Origin: Stachybotrys elegans | Lineage: Eukaryota; Ascomycota; Sordariomycetes; Hypocreales; Stachybotryaceae | Direction of reading: 5' to 3' | Length of the DNA stretch: 64,000 bases | Assembly: GCA_020746835.1 (NCBI GenBank) | Contig: JAGPNK010000012.1 | Location: forward strand, 1-64,000 | Shown: piece after piece, positions 36,363-49,610 of the stretch | Layout: every line of letters starts with the position of its first letter | How positions within the stretch are numbered: position 1 is the stretch's first letter | The notes under the pieces: model-generated | Seen by the model: the letters and a program-made list of their open reading frames with translations, nothing else | Told to the model about the DNA's origin: nothing | Database searches by the model: none | Made by a program: the position numbers and the translations under genes

Positions 36363-37702
36363 ATAAGGAAAAGAGTATATAGTATAGAGTATAAATAATA
36401 AAAAATAAATAAATAGTAAAGATAGTATTTAGTACCCTAGTAATTAATTAATATAGTTATAAATAGTAGAGAGAAATAATAATAAGGCTATTATTAGGTA
36501 TATAGAGTAGCTAACTAGATAAGTAGCTAAGCTATAGATAGCTATAACTTTATTATAAGCTATATATATATAGGTATATAATATAATAGAATGTTAAGAG
36601 AGGGTTAGAGTAGGATTAGACTAAATAGAAGGCTTTAATAGTGTCTGGCTAGAAAGCTTTAGTTAATTTATTAAATAAGGTTATACTATAGAAGCCTTAT
36701 TATAATCTATACCTAGATAGAGAGTATTATAATTCTAATAGAAAGCTTTAACTAATAATGCTAGAAAAGCCTATAATATTACTCTAGGCTACTAATAGAG
36801 CTACTATAGCCTATAGCTATATAAAGCCCTTAAGCCCCTAGTTTAAAAAAAGATAAATCTATTATTTATATCCTACTATCTACTTATACTAGTTAAAATA
36901 TAAATAAATAATATTTATATCTATAATAATATAATAGAGAAATTAAATCTCTTTACTAAAACTATTTTAGTAACTATAGTAGCTTTAACTATTACTATTA
37001 TTAATATTAGTAAACTTATTTTTAAAATAAGTTATTCTAAAGGATTTAATAATAGTATTATTAATAGTAATAGAATAACTTTTACTATCTCTCTTTCTTT
37101 AGAGCCCTAGAGCTTTATAAGAAGCAATAAGGTAGAAAGAGTAAGAAAGCCTAACTTATTAATAATAAGCCTCTTAGTAGTGAAATTAAGCTAATAAAAG
37201 GAGAATAAAGGGCTAGCTTGCTTTAAAAGCCCTAATAGAATTAGCTTGGTTTTTTAGTATAAGTTTTTAGTTAATTTTTTAGTTTAGTTATTAAATTAAT
37301 TACTTTTACTACTTTCTTACTAAATTATATACTTAATGCCCTTATAATATAATATTTAATTAAATGCTAATACTATTATAGAGAGAATAGACTATAGTAG
37401 CTAAAGAATAAGCAATATATTAGAAGCTATAGTTATATATAGAAGCTATATAGTTATAAAGAAGCTATAGCTATATAAGAAGCCTAACTAGCCTTATATA
37501 AGGCAGTAGAGTAGCTAAAAGAACTAAGGAGAAAATAGGTATACTATATAATGCTAAGGAGCTATAGGGGAAGCTAGATATATATAATATAGGGAACCTA
37601 CTTAGTTAGTAATAAAGTATAGAAATAGATCTAGAGTAAGCTAGAAAAGATAGTAAAAAAGAAATAGTATAAGCCTTTTAAACCTTATACTTAGAAGGAA
37701 AA
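36363..37702 (-). mobile_element. Retroposon A, full copy
   Basis: Flanked by TACCTTTTTATA (36351-36362) and TGCCCTTTTATA (37703-37714), a 12 bp duplication differing by one A/G and one T/C. The CCCTCC end is decayed to AGAAGGAAAA. Confidence 0.85.
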
Positions 37703-37816
37703 TGCCCTTTTATAACTTTTAATACTAAATAAAAATAAGTATAAAAAGATCTAGAATAAAATATTATTTATATAGATAGATAGTAAGCTTAATAATATTT
37801 AAAAGAAAAATATATA

Positions 37817-39166
37817 ATAAGGAAAAGAGTATATAGTATAGGGTATAAGCAGTAGAAAGTAAATAAATAGTAGAGGTAGTGCCTAGTGCCCTAGTAACCA
37901 ATATAGTTATAAATAGTAGAGAAAAACAATAATAAGGCCATTATTAGGCTGCCCTTGTGTATAGAATAGCCAACTGGCTAAGTAGCCAAGCCACAGGTAG
38001 CTATAACCTTATAAGCCACACTAAGCTTAACTATATACAGGCATATAATACAACGGGATATTAAGCTGGCCTCAGAGGGTTAGAGCGGGATTAGACTAGA
38101 TAGAAGGCTCTAACAGTACCTGACTAGAAAGCTTTAATTAACTTATTAAATAAAGTTATACTATAGAAGCCTTACTATAAATCTATACCTAGATAGAAAG
38201 CATTATAATACTAATAGAAAGCTTTAATAATACTAGAAAAGCCTATAAGATTATTTCAGACTATTAATAGAGAAAAGCTTAATCTACTTTATTTATAGCT
38301 ATATAAAGCCCTTAAGTCTCTAGCTTAAGAAAAATAAATTTATTATCTATATCCCACTATTTACTTATACCTTATAGTTACTTAAAATATAAGTAAATAA
38401 TACCTATACCTATAATAATATAGTAGAGAGATTAAATCCCCCTCCTAAAGCTACTCTAGTAGCTATAGTAGCCTTAGCTATTACTACTATAAACACTAAT
38501 AAAGTTATTTATAAGATAAGTTACCCTAAGGGATCTTTAAATAATAGTATTACTAATAGTCTAGAAATAGAATAACTTCTATTACTTCCCTTTTCTAGCT
38601 AATTTAAAGCTAGAATATAAAAAGCAAAAGAATAAATAAGCTAAAAAAAGCTAGCTCTTTAATAATAAGCGCCTTAGCTAGGAAGTCAACCTTATAAATA
38701 AGTTATAGATATAGAACCCTAATATAAAGATATATAGCTTGCTTTAGAAGTCAGAGACAGTTAGAGTTACTCTAAAAGAGCTCTCTTAGCTTGGTTTTTT
38801 AATATAAGTTTTTAGTTAGTTTTTTTATTTAGTTATAGAATTAATCACTTTTACTACTAAATCATATACCTAATGCCTCTATAACATGACATTGTAGAGA
38901 GCTAAATAGATAAGCAATATGTTAGAAGCCGTAGTCATGTGTGGAAGCTATATGGCTGCGAAGGAACTGTGGTTGTATGAGAAGGTCGATGTATACTGCG
39001 AAGAAGCATGTGATGCCAAGGAGCCGTGGGGGAAGCTAGGCGCTGATCACGTGATGCAGGGAACCTGCTTAGTCAGTAACAAAGTGTAGGAATGGGTCCA
39101 GGGTAAGCCAGAAAAGACAGTAAAAAAGAAATAGTGCAAGCCTTTTAAACCTTATGCTTAGAAGGG
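37817..39166 (-). mobile_element. Retroposon A, full copy with a nearly unmutated 5' region
   Basis: Perfect 14 bp duplication, AAGAAAAATATATA, at 37803-37816 and 39167-39180. The segment 38920-39110 keeps CpG and CpA at high density (for example GGCGCTGATCACGTGATGC) and is the best preserved piece of A in the window. Confidence 0.92.
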
Positions 39167-39433
39167 AAGAAAAATATATATCTTATAATATTCTTAGTAA
39201 AGATATTTAAAGATTAAAAAAAAGAAATTTTTAAATAAATATATAGTAGATTTTAAAATAAAGAGAATTATTAAAATATTTAAGAAAAAGAAAGAGAAAT
39301 ATATCTTAAACTTAAAGATTAAAATATAACTTATCTATATTTTATTTAAATAAAAAGATAGACTACTATACTATATAGAATATAATAGAATAAGAAAGCT
39401 TTAAGTTCTAGAGAATTATATATTAGATATTAT

Positions 39434-40711
39434 CCCTCCTAAGCATAAGATTTAAAAGGCTTATACTATTTCTTTTTTACTGTCTTTTCTAGCTTACCCT
39501 AGACCCATTCCTACACTTTATTACTAACTAAGTAGGTTCTCTATATTATATACTTTCCCTATAGCTCCTTTACATTATATACTTCTGCACATGACTATAG
39601 CTTCTAATACATTGCTTAATAGCTCTCTACAATAGTATTGGCATTTAATTAAACATTATATTATAGAGGTATTAGGCATACAATTTAATAGCAAAAGTGA
39701 TTAATTTAATAACTAAACTAAAAAACTAACTGAAAACTAATACTAAAAAACCAAGCTAACTCTTTTAGAGTAACTCTAACTATCTCTTTCTATTAGAGCT
39801 CCTAAAGTAAGCTATATATCTATAGTTCTATATCTATAACCTATTTATAAGGTTAACTTTCTAGCTAAAAGGCTTATTATTAAAGCGCTAGCTTTTTTTA
39901 GTTTATTTATTCTTTTACTTTTTATATTCTAGCTTTAAATTAGCTAGAGAAGGGAAATAGTAAAAGTTATTCTATTTCTAAACTATTAGTAATACTATTA
40001 TTAAATCCCTTAGAGTAACTTACCTTATAGATAACTTTACTAGAGTTAATAGTAGTAGTAGCTAAAGCTACTATAGCTACTAAAGTAGCTTTAATAGAGG
40101 AATTTAATCTCTTTACTATATTATTATAGGTATAGATATTATTTACTTATATTTTAATTTTAATTAGCTATAAAGTATAAGTAGGTAGTAGAATATAGAT
40201 AATAAATTTATCCCTTTTAAGCTAGGGGCTTAAGGGCTTTATATAGCTATAGGTATAGATTAAGTGTTTCTCTATTAGTAGCCTAAAGTAATATTATAGG
40301 CTTTTCTAGTATTATTAGTTAAAGCTTTCTATTAGTATTATAACACTCTTTATCTAGGTATAGGTTATGGTTATAGTTATAATAAGGCTTCTATAGTATT
40401 GGTAATCTTATTTAGTTAGTTAGTGTTTATTTAATGAGTTAACTAAAGCTTCTTAGCCAGGCACTAAGCCTTCTATCTGGTCTAATCCCGCCCTAACCCT
40501 CTATATATTATGGCTTATAATATTACAGCTACTTATAGCTTAGCTACTCAGCCACTCAGCCAGTTGGCTACCCTATATACCTAATAATAGCCTTATTATT
40601 ATTTCTCTTTACTATTTATAACTATATTAATTACCAGGGTACTAAATACTATCTTTACTATTTATTTACTTTTTACTATTTATACTCTATATTATATACT
40701 CTTTTTCTTAT
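39434..40711 (+). mobile_element. Retroposon A, full copy
   Basis: Flanked by TATATTAGATATTAT (39419-39433) and TATATTAAATATTAT (40712-40726), a 15 bp duplication with one G/A difference. Gypsy-X is collinear on either side. Confidence 0.9.
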
Positions 40712-40764
40712 TATATTAAATATTATTTAATAAATATATAAAAAGAATTTTATTTAGAAATATA

Positions 40765-41971
40765 ATAAAAAAAGAGTATATAGTATAGAGTATAAATAAT
40801 AAAAAGTAAATAAATAGTAGAAATAGTATTTAGTACTCTAAGAACTAATATAGTTATAAATAGTAAAGAAAATAATAATAAGGCTATTATTAAGTATATA
40901 GAGTAGCTAACTAGCTAAATGGCTAAGCTATAGGTGGCTATAACTTTATTATAAGCTATACTAAGCTTAACTATATATAGGCATGTAATATAATAGAATA
41001 TTAAGCTGGCCTTATATATATATATATATAGAGGGTTAGGGTAGGGTTAGTATCTAGTTAAAAAGCTTTAGTTAACTTATTAAATAAGATTACTAATACT
41101 ATAGAAGCCTTACTATAATCTATACCTAAATAGAGAGTACTATAATACTAATAGAAAGCTTAAATAATGCTAGAAAAGCCTATAAGTATAACTATATAAA
41201 GTTACTATTACTCTAGGCTACTAATAGAGCTACTATAGCTTATAGCTATATAAAGTCCTTAAGCCCCTAGTTTAAAAGAGAAGAATTCCTTATCTATATT
41301 ACTTAAATACCTACTAAAATTAATATTATCATAGAATTAAATAGTAATATAAATATAGCTATAGCTACTCCTATAGAAAAGCCCCTACTCTCTTTACTAG
41401 TTATCTATAAGGTAAGTTATTTTAAGAAATCTTTTAATAATAGTATTGCTAATAGTAATAGAATAACTTTTATATACTTCTAGTCTATAGTAATTCTAAA
41501 AAGGAATTATAGCTAAAGTCTAGAAAAAAGAATAAAAAAAAGGGCCTTAGGCTATTTAAGAAGCTATTTAAGAGACTAATAATAGAGACTAGCTATATTA
41601 AGAATAGCTATAAATAGCTATAGGGCTATAGAGATATATAGCTTGCTTTGGAAGCCTTAGCTTGGTTTTCAATATAGGTTTTCAGTCGGCTTTTTACTTT
41701 AGTTATTAAATTAATCACTTTTGCTATAAAATTATATATTTAATGCCCCTATAATATAATATTATAAAGAGAATAGACTATAGTATCTAAAGCGCAAGCA
41801 ATATATTAGAAGCCGTAGTTATATACGGAAGCTATACACTGAGCTATAAAGAAGCACGTGATGCGGGGAACCTGCTTAGTCAGCAACGGTGTGTGGGAAC
41901 GGGTCCAGGGTAAGCCGGAAAAGACAGTGAAAAAAAAACAGTGCAAGCCTTTTAAACCTTATACTTAGGAG
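40765..41971 (-). mobile_element. Retroposon A copy replacing part of Gypsy-X integrase
   Basis: Both ends are recognisable (ATAAAAAAAGAG and TTAGGAGAA), but the flanks do not match. Left is Gypsy-X at the equivalent of 10060, right at about 8835. About 1.2 kb of integrase is lost. The stretch 41860-41950 is little mutated. Confidence 0.8.
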
Positions 41972-42313
41972 AATTATTAATAAGTATAAAGCTAAGTATT
42001 TAATAAAGGTACTTTAGAATAGCCTAGATAAAAAAATACTAAAATAGAAATTAATAAATAAAATCATTAAAATAAATATTAAGATATAGCTTTAAATTAA
42101 ATAAAATAAAAAGAAAAGTAGTTTAAATAGGTATAAAGATAATTAGTAATTAGTATAAAGTAATATAATAGTACTATTATACTATTAATTAATATAAAAT
42201 ACTATTAAATATTTTTTAAAAATACTTTTTTACTTTTATTATATTTTATATTATATAATATTTTCTTTTCTATAATAACCTTTTTAATATATTATAGTAT
42301 ATTTTATATTATA
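41972..42313 (+). pseudogene. Gypsy-X integrase end, copy 2
   Basis: Aligns with 8500-8835 of copy 1 on the opposite strand. The upstream integrase core is missing here. Confidence 0.6.
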
Positions 42314-42506
42314 ATAAGGAAAAGAGTATAGAGTATAGAGTATAAATAATAAAAAGTAAATATATAGTAGAGATAGTATCTAGTACCCTGGTAATTAATA
42401 TAGTTATAAATAGTAAAGAGAAATAATAATAAGGCTATTATTAGACTGTCTATATAGGGTAGCTAACTGGCCGAGTAGCCAAGTGGCTAAGCCATAGGTA
42501 GCTGTG
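42314..42506 (-). mobile_element. Retroposon A, 193 bp 5'-truncated copy
   Basis: CCTTAT end only. The flanks ATATTTTATATTATA (before) and ATATTTTATTTTATTATA (after 42506) match apart from a 3 bp length difference in a low-complexity target, which is consistent with a duplication. Confidence 0.75.
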
Positions 42507-44595
42507 ATATTTTATTTTATTATATTATATCTTATTTTATTCTTTAGCTATAGTATATAATTATAAAAGATAGCTATAGGGAAACTAACTGCTTTATATA
42601 CTATTTTTTATTTAAAGTAATATATTTTAAATAAGTAATTAATTTATTATTTTAGCATAATAACTTATTATTTTATTAATTTAACTATTATAACTAAATA
42701 AACCTTACTTTAAATATAGTATAATTCTAAAGTCTAGGACTTAATAAAAGCTAATAGAATATATAAAAGGTTTATAAAGAAAGGTCTTTTTATAAAATAA
42801 AAGGGCTATATTAATATTAACTACTATAGATAAAGGTACTATAAGTAGTTACTAAAGAATAAATTAAAGAAAGATTTATAATAAATATATAAAGAAATAA
42901 CTAAAGTAATATTTAAGTATACTAAACTAAAACTATATAAATTTCTAGTCTAGAAAGAAACTATTATTACTAAATTACAGTCTATAGTAATAATTAAAAA
43001 AGATAAATAGTATTAATAAATAGAATACTATAATATATAATAGTAAGTTAAAAAGCTTATTAAAATAATATATAAAATAAACCAAATATATTATTTAGAA
43101 ATAAAAAGTCTAATAGTTTATTACATTATAATATATATCTAGCTAGATTTAAAAAATATAATAGATATAGTTAGTATAGATCTACTTATATTAAAGTAAT
43201 ATAAGTTCCTATAATTTACTATTAAATAGTATAATAGTATTAAGCTATAGACCTATTAAATTATATTAATACTAAATAGCCTTATAATTTTAATACTTAA
43301 AAAAAATAAAATACTATTTAAAAAGTTATTTCTTTATAAATAAAAAATAATTTAGATATTTAATAGGCCTCTAGCTAATAAAATAGATATAAATATTATA
43401 GTATAGAGTATCTTTAGATAGTCTTTATTAAATAAAAAGTTATTTAGTAAAAATGATAATAATAATATTTTAATAGACTTCTATAAAAGATTTTTTAAAA
43501 GCTTATAAAGAGAAACTATTAAAGATTTATAAAAAATAGTAAACTAGCTAGATATTAATAGACTAATTATAATAGTATTTATATTATTTAGTAATTATAA
43601 TTTTTATACTATAATAATATTAATAAAGATATTCTTAGTCTAAGAGCTAATAGCTTTAATTAAAAATAAAACTATAGTTTAAAAGATAAAGACTTATAGC
43701 TAGTTAAATATTTAAAAGAAGCTAGAGCTATTTATTAAAGATTTAAATAAGCTTAAAAAGTTTAAAAAGATTATAATTATTAAATATTTAGTAATATTTA
43801 ATAAACTAAAATAAAATAAAATAATAATAATTTCTATTATAATTTAACATATAATAAGAATTTAGCTTAAAGTAATAGATAAAGTATTTAGAAAGATAAA
43901 AAATAAAAATAATATTAAAGAAATAAAGATTACTAGTATTAAAAACCTTATTATACTATTAATAATAGTTATATATAAAGAAAAGATAGATAAAGAAAGC
44001 TAAATATTATAGATAGATCTAATTAATTATATTATATATATATTTAATAAGATTACTAAAAAGATAAATTAAAAATAAATAAGTAAGGAAATAATACTTA
44101 TCTAAGTAATATTAATCTAAGCTTATATCTATATACTAATAGTAAAATAGAAAAGAGCCTAGCTTTTAAACCTAGTAAAAAAATTATAAAATAAGATTAT
44201 ATAATAAAAGCTATTAATTAGTAAGAAAATAGACTATTTTAAAAAGATATACATATAACTAGCTATAATATATATATAACTAGATAAAATAAATAAAGCT
44301 AATAAAACTATTAATAAAACTATTAATAAAACTATTAATAAAACTACTAATAAGACTATTAATAAGACTATTAATAAAATAATTAAAGATAACTAAGCCT
44401 AATATATTTATAAATTAGAGTAAGATCTAAAGATAATAAACTAATATATTAAAGTTATAGAAAAGACTTATAAAAATATCTATAAAACTTACTAAATATT
44501 AAAAAAGATAGTTAGTTTAAATAAGGTCTAATAGATTATTTATAAGGAATTAAAAAGTAAAATAGTTATTTTATAGCTAATTAAGCCCTATTTAC
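42507..44595 (+). other. Gypsy-X 3' region, copy 2, unknown product
   Basis: Collinear with 8500 down to about 6400 of copy 1 and continued at 53104 beyond Gypsy-G. The plus-strand broken frame is Lys/Ile/Asn/Tyr-rich and includes the N-K-T repeat. No domain recognised. Confidence 0.45.
44301..44378 (+). repeat. 12 bp tandem repeat, expanded copy
   Basis: Six to seven units of AATAAAACTATT with A/G variants, coding for N-K-T-I in a broken frame. The first Gypsy-X copy has about five. Confidence 0.8.
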
Positions 44596-44965
44596 TATAA
44601 CAATCCAGCCTATCCTAAGTGTAAGGTAGATTAGAGAAGATTAGTAACTAAGATTCTAAAGGGCTAAGTTAGGTTTATATTATAGTATTAGTTATAGTAT
44701 TATATTTAGTAATATACTATCTACTAAGGGTAGAAGTATAACTAAGTTATATTAATAGCTAGCAAGTACTTTAAAAGAACTTATAGTGTTTACTAGGTTC
44801 TATATATTTATAAAGAACTAGTATCTACCTAGCTAAACTAGCCTTAGTTTTTAGAAAGAGTAGGCCACTCTCTAGAGACTAAGTCTTTAGTTCTAGTAAA
44901 TTGTTTAGTCTAGGCATTATATAATCTAGAGGTTATATATTACTTAAATAAAGTATATTATAATA
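44596..44965 (-). repeat. Gypsy-G 3' LTR
   Basis: About 370 bp, starting TATAACAATCCAGCC and ending ATATTATAATA on the plus strand. It aligns along its whole length with 52730-53098. A purine tract (TAGAAGGGACATTA on the minus strand) lies just inside it, as a polypurine tract should. Confidence 0.9.
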
Positions 44966-44999
44966 TAATGTCCCTTCTAGGTAGTTCTTTATTCTAAGA

Positions 45000-46250
45000 C
45001 TATATAAAAGGCCTACTGTCTCTTAACTATATAGGTATATTTATACTTCCCTTCCTTCCTTATTAATTCCTATTTTCTAACTATACTAGTTTATTATACC
45101 TTATAGCATAAATATACTAAATAAAATATTTTTCTTTCTTTAGTTCTAGCTACTAGTATTATTATTACTATACTGTGTATTTCCTACTTTTATACTAAAA
45201 AGCACTATATTGTTTCCCTTTACTCTTGTTACTATTACTAGTACATTCTAAACAAAATAGCTTATTTAGGTTCTTCTATAGTAGGTATTTATAAGTGCTT
45301 ATTTAATCTCTTTTTTCTAACTCTTCCTTTCTGACTTTATATAGTATTATCCCTTATATCTAAAGATAAAAAGTTAAAGTCTTCTAAAAAGAAGGCTATA
45401 ATAGCTCTAGAAAAGATATCCCACTATATCTAGGAGGTCTCTACTTAGTTATTATACTTATATTAGACCTATATAGTATTATAGTCCCATTGAAATAAGG
45501 CTATTTAGTATAGCCTTTGTAATTTAGAGAATAAAATAGTATATTAATTAAGCAAGATATTATTAAAACTTAGCAGCTAGTAAGTAAGCTATAGTCCTTA
45601 GGTACCTTTAGAATTATTAATTAGAATACTATTAGTAATATTTCTTCTAGTATTCCTTTAGAAACTCCTGTATTTTTTTCTAAGTATTTATAAGGTATTA
45701 GAATAGCTTCTATATATTATTTAAGTTAAGATAGTTTCTCTATTTAATATAGTACTTTACTTATCTATTTTTTATTTATAAGTCTAGGATTTTTTTAACT
45801 TTTCATTTCTCTTATAGTATAATAGCTAGGCTTAGTTGTTTTCTAATATATATTATATCTTCTACAGTTTCTAGTAGGAATATATAGAAAACTAAGTGTA
45901 TTTACAATTTATCTAGTATATTAAGTCAATAATTATCTTTACTAATTTTTTCTATAATTCTATAGAATCCTAGGTATTAAATATTAAGTTTTTTATTTAG
46001 CTATATTATTAAAATATTTTTTATTATAAGGTAGACTATATCTTTTTCTAAAAAAGTTAGTTCTTTTAATCTTTTCTTATTATAATGTTTAGCCATTTAT
46101 TATTATATAAAGGAAAGTTATTTCTATAGTTTATTATAAAGGTTTTATAAATCTTCTGCCTTAATAATTACTTTAGATATATCTAGTTTTTCTTTAGTCT
46201 TATAGAATGGTTTTAGTATAAATCTAAAGTTAGCTATAGTTAGTATAATT
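45000..46250 (-). other. Gypsy-G 3' part of pol and untranslated region
   Basis: Between the integrase core and the 3' LTR. Broken minus-strand frame without a motif I can name. A chromodomain would be possible at this position but was not seen. Confidence 0.4.
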
Positions 46251-47050
46251 TTATACTTTTACTAACTACTATATTATAAATATATTATACTATAGGTAGT
46301 TTCTCTAGCCAGTTATCTTATTTATAGTTAATATAGTATTATAAGTATATTTCTAGCATTTAGTTTATTTATTTAATTTATCTATTTACTAAGAGTTTCT
46401 AAGCTATTATAAGCTTATAGTTTAGGCCTATTCTAGCTATAAGGCTTTACTAAAATTTTAAGGCAAATAGTAGTTCTCTATCTAAAATAATATTATTTAG
46501 TAATCTATATATACTAACAATTGTTTATAAGAAGATATATAAGAACTATTCTATATCTATTACTTTCTAATATAGTATAAAATAAAAGAATTTCATAAGT
46601 CTATCTATAATAACAAGAATACTATTATATACTACTCCTATAGCTAGATTATATAATAGAGGTAGTTTTATTATAAAGTCTATTAATATTAAGTTCTATA
46701 GTCTTATTAAGACTAATAGAGGCTATAATAACCTATATAGTTTGTAACATTATACCTTATTAGATATACACTTATAGTATTCTTTAATAATTTCTTTAAT
46801 TTATTTTTTTATTCTAGAGAAAGTATATCTACCTTTAAGTTATTCTATTGTTTTATTTACTCTAGAGTATTTATAAAGTAGTAATCTATATATTTTTTTA
46901 GATAAATCTTAACTATTCTACTTTATTTTTAATAATAGTAGACTTAACTTATTATATTAGTATAATCCTTACTTATTTATTCTTTTTATTAAGCTATTAT
47001 TTTATTTTTATAATTTTAGGTATATAGTGGTTATACTATAAGATAAGACT
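46250..47050 (-). pseudogene. Gypsy-G integrase remnant
   Basis: Minus-strand fragments in order: DFIIKLPL near 46660-46690, then IGVVYNSILVIIDRLMKFFYF near 46580-46640, then IVSIYRLPNNIILDRELLFALKFW near 46440-46510, and ARIGLNYKL near 46410. These are the core blocks of Ty3/gypsy integrase, with the first two catalytic aspartates readable (DFI and LDR). In-frame stops and RIP exchanges inactivate it. Confidence 0.82.
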
Positions 47051-47399
47051 CTTAAAGTATATATTAGTATTATTACTTAGTTTATAAACTTTCTTAAATT
47101 CTTATTTTACTTTCTTATAGTATTTCCAGTAATACTATTCTATAATATAGTACTTTAATTAGTAAAATAAAGCTATCCTTCTATTAGAATATTATTCTAT
47201 TTCTTATTTTAGAATATACTATATATAAATAATAAAAACTAATTTAATTCTGGTTATTATAGTTTCTATAAGTGTTTTTATAGTAGTATTAATAGTTTTA
47301 TTATACTACTGATTTATTTATAGTGTCTTTTCTTTATTTTTTTAAGAAGTTATTCTTTAATTAGGGTTTATTTTATATTAAGATTTAGTCTTTAACTAA

Positions 47400-48730
47400 T
47401 AGTATTTACCCTACTATTTTCTATTTCTTTTTAATAAATAATAATATAGTTAAATTTAGATAAATATTCTATATATTTAAGTTATCTCTTACTAAGTTAT
47501 TATATTATTGTAAAGTAGGTAATGTTTTTGTGATTTATAAAGACCTTAACTTAGTGCTTATTTTCTTTTAAATAGTATTAGAATTCTTTAAATAAGTTTA
47601 TAATAGCTAGAAACTCTTTATTATAGATAGAATAGTTAAGTTCTAGTCTATATAATTTATAAGAATAAAATGTAATAGGGTATAACTTTCTATTATTATT
47701 TTATTATTCTATTTATACTTCTAGTATAAAATCTAATGTATTGGTTTTTAGTTTAATTAGTCTTTTTAGATTATACATTTATAGTACTAGTTTACTAAGA
47801 ATAAGTTCTTTAATTTATTTAAATACTTATTATTATAGTTTATTTTAGTATTATATAAAGTTATTACTAGTAATTTCTTTCTTTATTAGATTAATAAGTA
47901 GTATTATAATTTTATTAAAGTTTTTAAAAAACTTTTAATAGTAATTAGTAAATTCTAGAAAGGCTTATATTTCTTTAACATTTATAAGTACCTTTTATTT
48001 AGTAACTACTATAACCTTTTTTAAGTTCATTTAGATCTTATTATAAAAGATAATATATTCTAGAAATTTAACTTCCTTTATATAGAACTTGCCTTTTTCT
48101 AGTTCTATTAATAGATTTATGTTTTTAAGTAGCTTAAGTATTATATATATATACTATTTATATTCCTTTTTATTATCTAAGAAAATAAAAATGTTATTAA
48201 GGTAATATACTATAAAGTAATTAAGGTATTCCCTTAAAACATTATTAATTATTTTCTAAAATAAAGCTAGTATATTAGTAAGCCTAAAAAGCATTACTAA
48301 ATACTTAAATAACTTATATTTTATTCTAAATACTATCTTCTATTTATATTCTTTCTTAATGTAAATAAGATTATAGGCTTTCTTAAGGTCTAGGGCTATA
48401 AAGATCCTTTTACTATACAATTAGTCCTTTATTTTATTAATTAGAGGTAGTAATATATAGTCTTTTAGTATAATTTTATTTAGTTATTAATAGTTAACTA
48501 TAAGCTATAGTTTACTATTTTTTTAAATATAAATATAATAGAATAGCCTACTAATAACTATAATATTTATATATATCTCTTATATAGATTCTTTTCTAAA
48601 TAGTCTTTTAAAGTATTACTTTTTATATTATTAAGGTTATAAATTAAATAAAACCCTAATTCTATTCTATTTTTTAAATATATAATATAGTCCTATTAAA
48701 AGTATTAGAATAGTTCTATTTTAAGTTTTT
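47400..48730 (-). pseudogene. Gypsy-G reverse transcriptase and RNase H remnant
   Basis: On the minus strand: KKNSKL-LVVNYQ-LNEIIL near 48450-48530, then ALDLKKAYNLIYIKKEYKWK near 48330-48410. VYYLNNIFIF follows at 48181-48215, where YLDD has become YLNN. Then come FLEYIIS and FLEFTNYYQKF blocks, RNase H LKTNTLDFILE near 47710-47760, and YFT-LSKRQLEYIE near 47440-47520. It lines up well with Ty3/gypsy pol. Numerous TAA/TAG codons. Confidence 0.88.
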
Positions 48731-49596
48731 CTTTAAAGAGTTTTTATATTTCCTATATTACTATAGAATATTCTATAGTCTATCTTCTTTCACTCTTATC
48801 TATACCTTTAGGTCTTTATTAAGCTATATGAAGTAGTATTTAAAAAGTCTAATTATCTATTAATATTATTTTATATACTCTTTCTATTATTTATATTATA
48901 TTTCTTTTAAAGAATTATCTTCCCTTCTATCTTTAATATTCTTATTATTTAAAGTTTAAAATCTCTTATTTTCTTATTACTAATTATTAGCTATATTACT
49001 TTAAAAAGCTTATACCTAGTTAATATACTAATAAATTAATAGATTATATTATTTAAGCTATAAATATTCTAGAACTATATTATAATTCCTAATTAATATA
49101 ATATTAAAGGTAATGTTCTATTTCTATTTTACTATAGAGATTTTAAGTTAATTAGTCTCTTATTTTATATAGCCTCTATTATAGTTAAATATTCTTCCTT
49201 AAAGATCTTCTATTAAATATAATTCCTTTTTATTCTTTTATAGTAGCTAGAATTAGTTAATAATACTTAGTTTAATTAGATTCTCTTTAATTCTACTATT
49301 TATAAGGGTAATAAATTAATATTTCTCTATTTATACTTAAATTATTATTCTAAACTATTATATTATATTAGTTAAGTTTATTATTATATATAGAGCCTTC
49401 TATTATTTCTTTATTATTATTACCTTAGTTATAATAAGGAAAAGAGTATATAGTATAGGGTATAAGCAGTAGAAAGCAAATAAACAGTAGAGGTAGTGCC
49501 TAGTGCCCCGGCAACCAATATAGTTGTAAACAGTAGAGAAGAATAACAACAAGGCCATTGTTAGGCGTATAGGGTAGCCAACTGGCCGAGTGGCCG

Positions 49597-49610
49597 AGCC
49601 ACAGGTGGCT
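49597..49610. repeat. Short inverted repeat near the A 3' end
   Basis: AGCCAC and GTGGCT separated by two bases, next to GGCCGAGTGGCCGAG. The truncated A copies of 193-212 bp break shortly beyond this hairpin. Confidence 0.7.

Larger units (their letters stand above)
35900..40764 (+). pseudogene. Gypsy-X RNase H / connection region, copy 2
   Basis: Blocks 35900-36362, 37703-37816, 39167-39433 and 40712-40764, separated by three A copies with duplications, align with about 10900 down to 10060 of copy 1. Assigned by position between reverse transcriptase and integrase. Confidence 0.5.
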
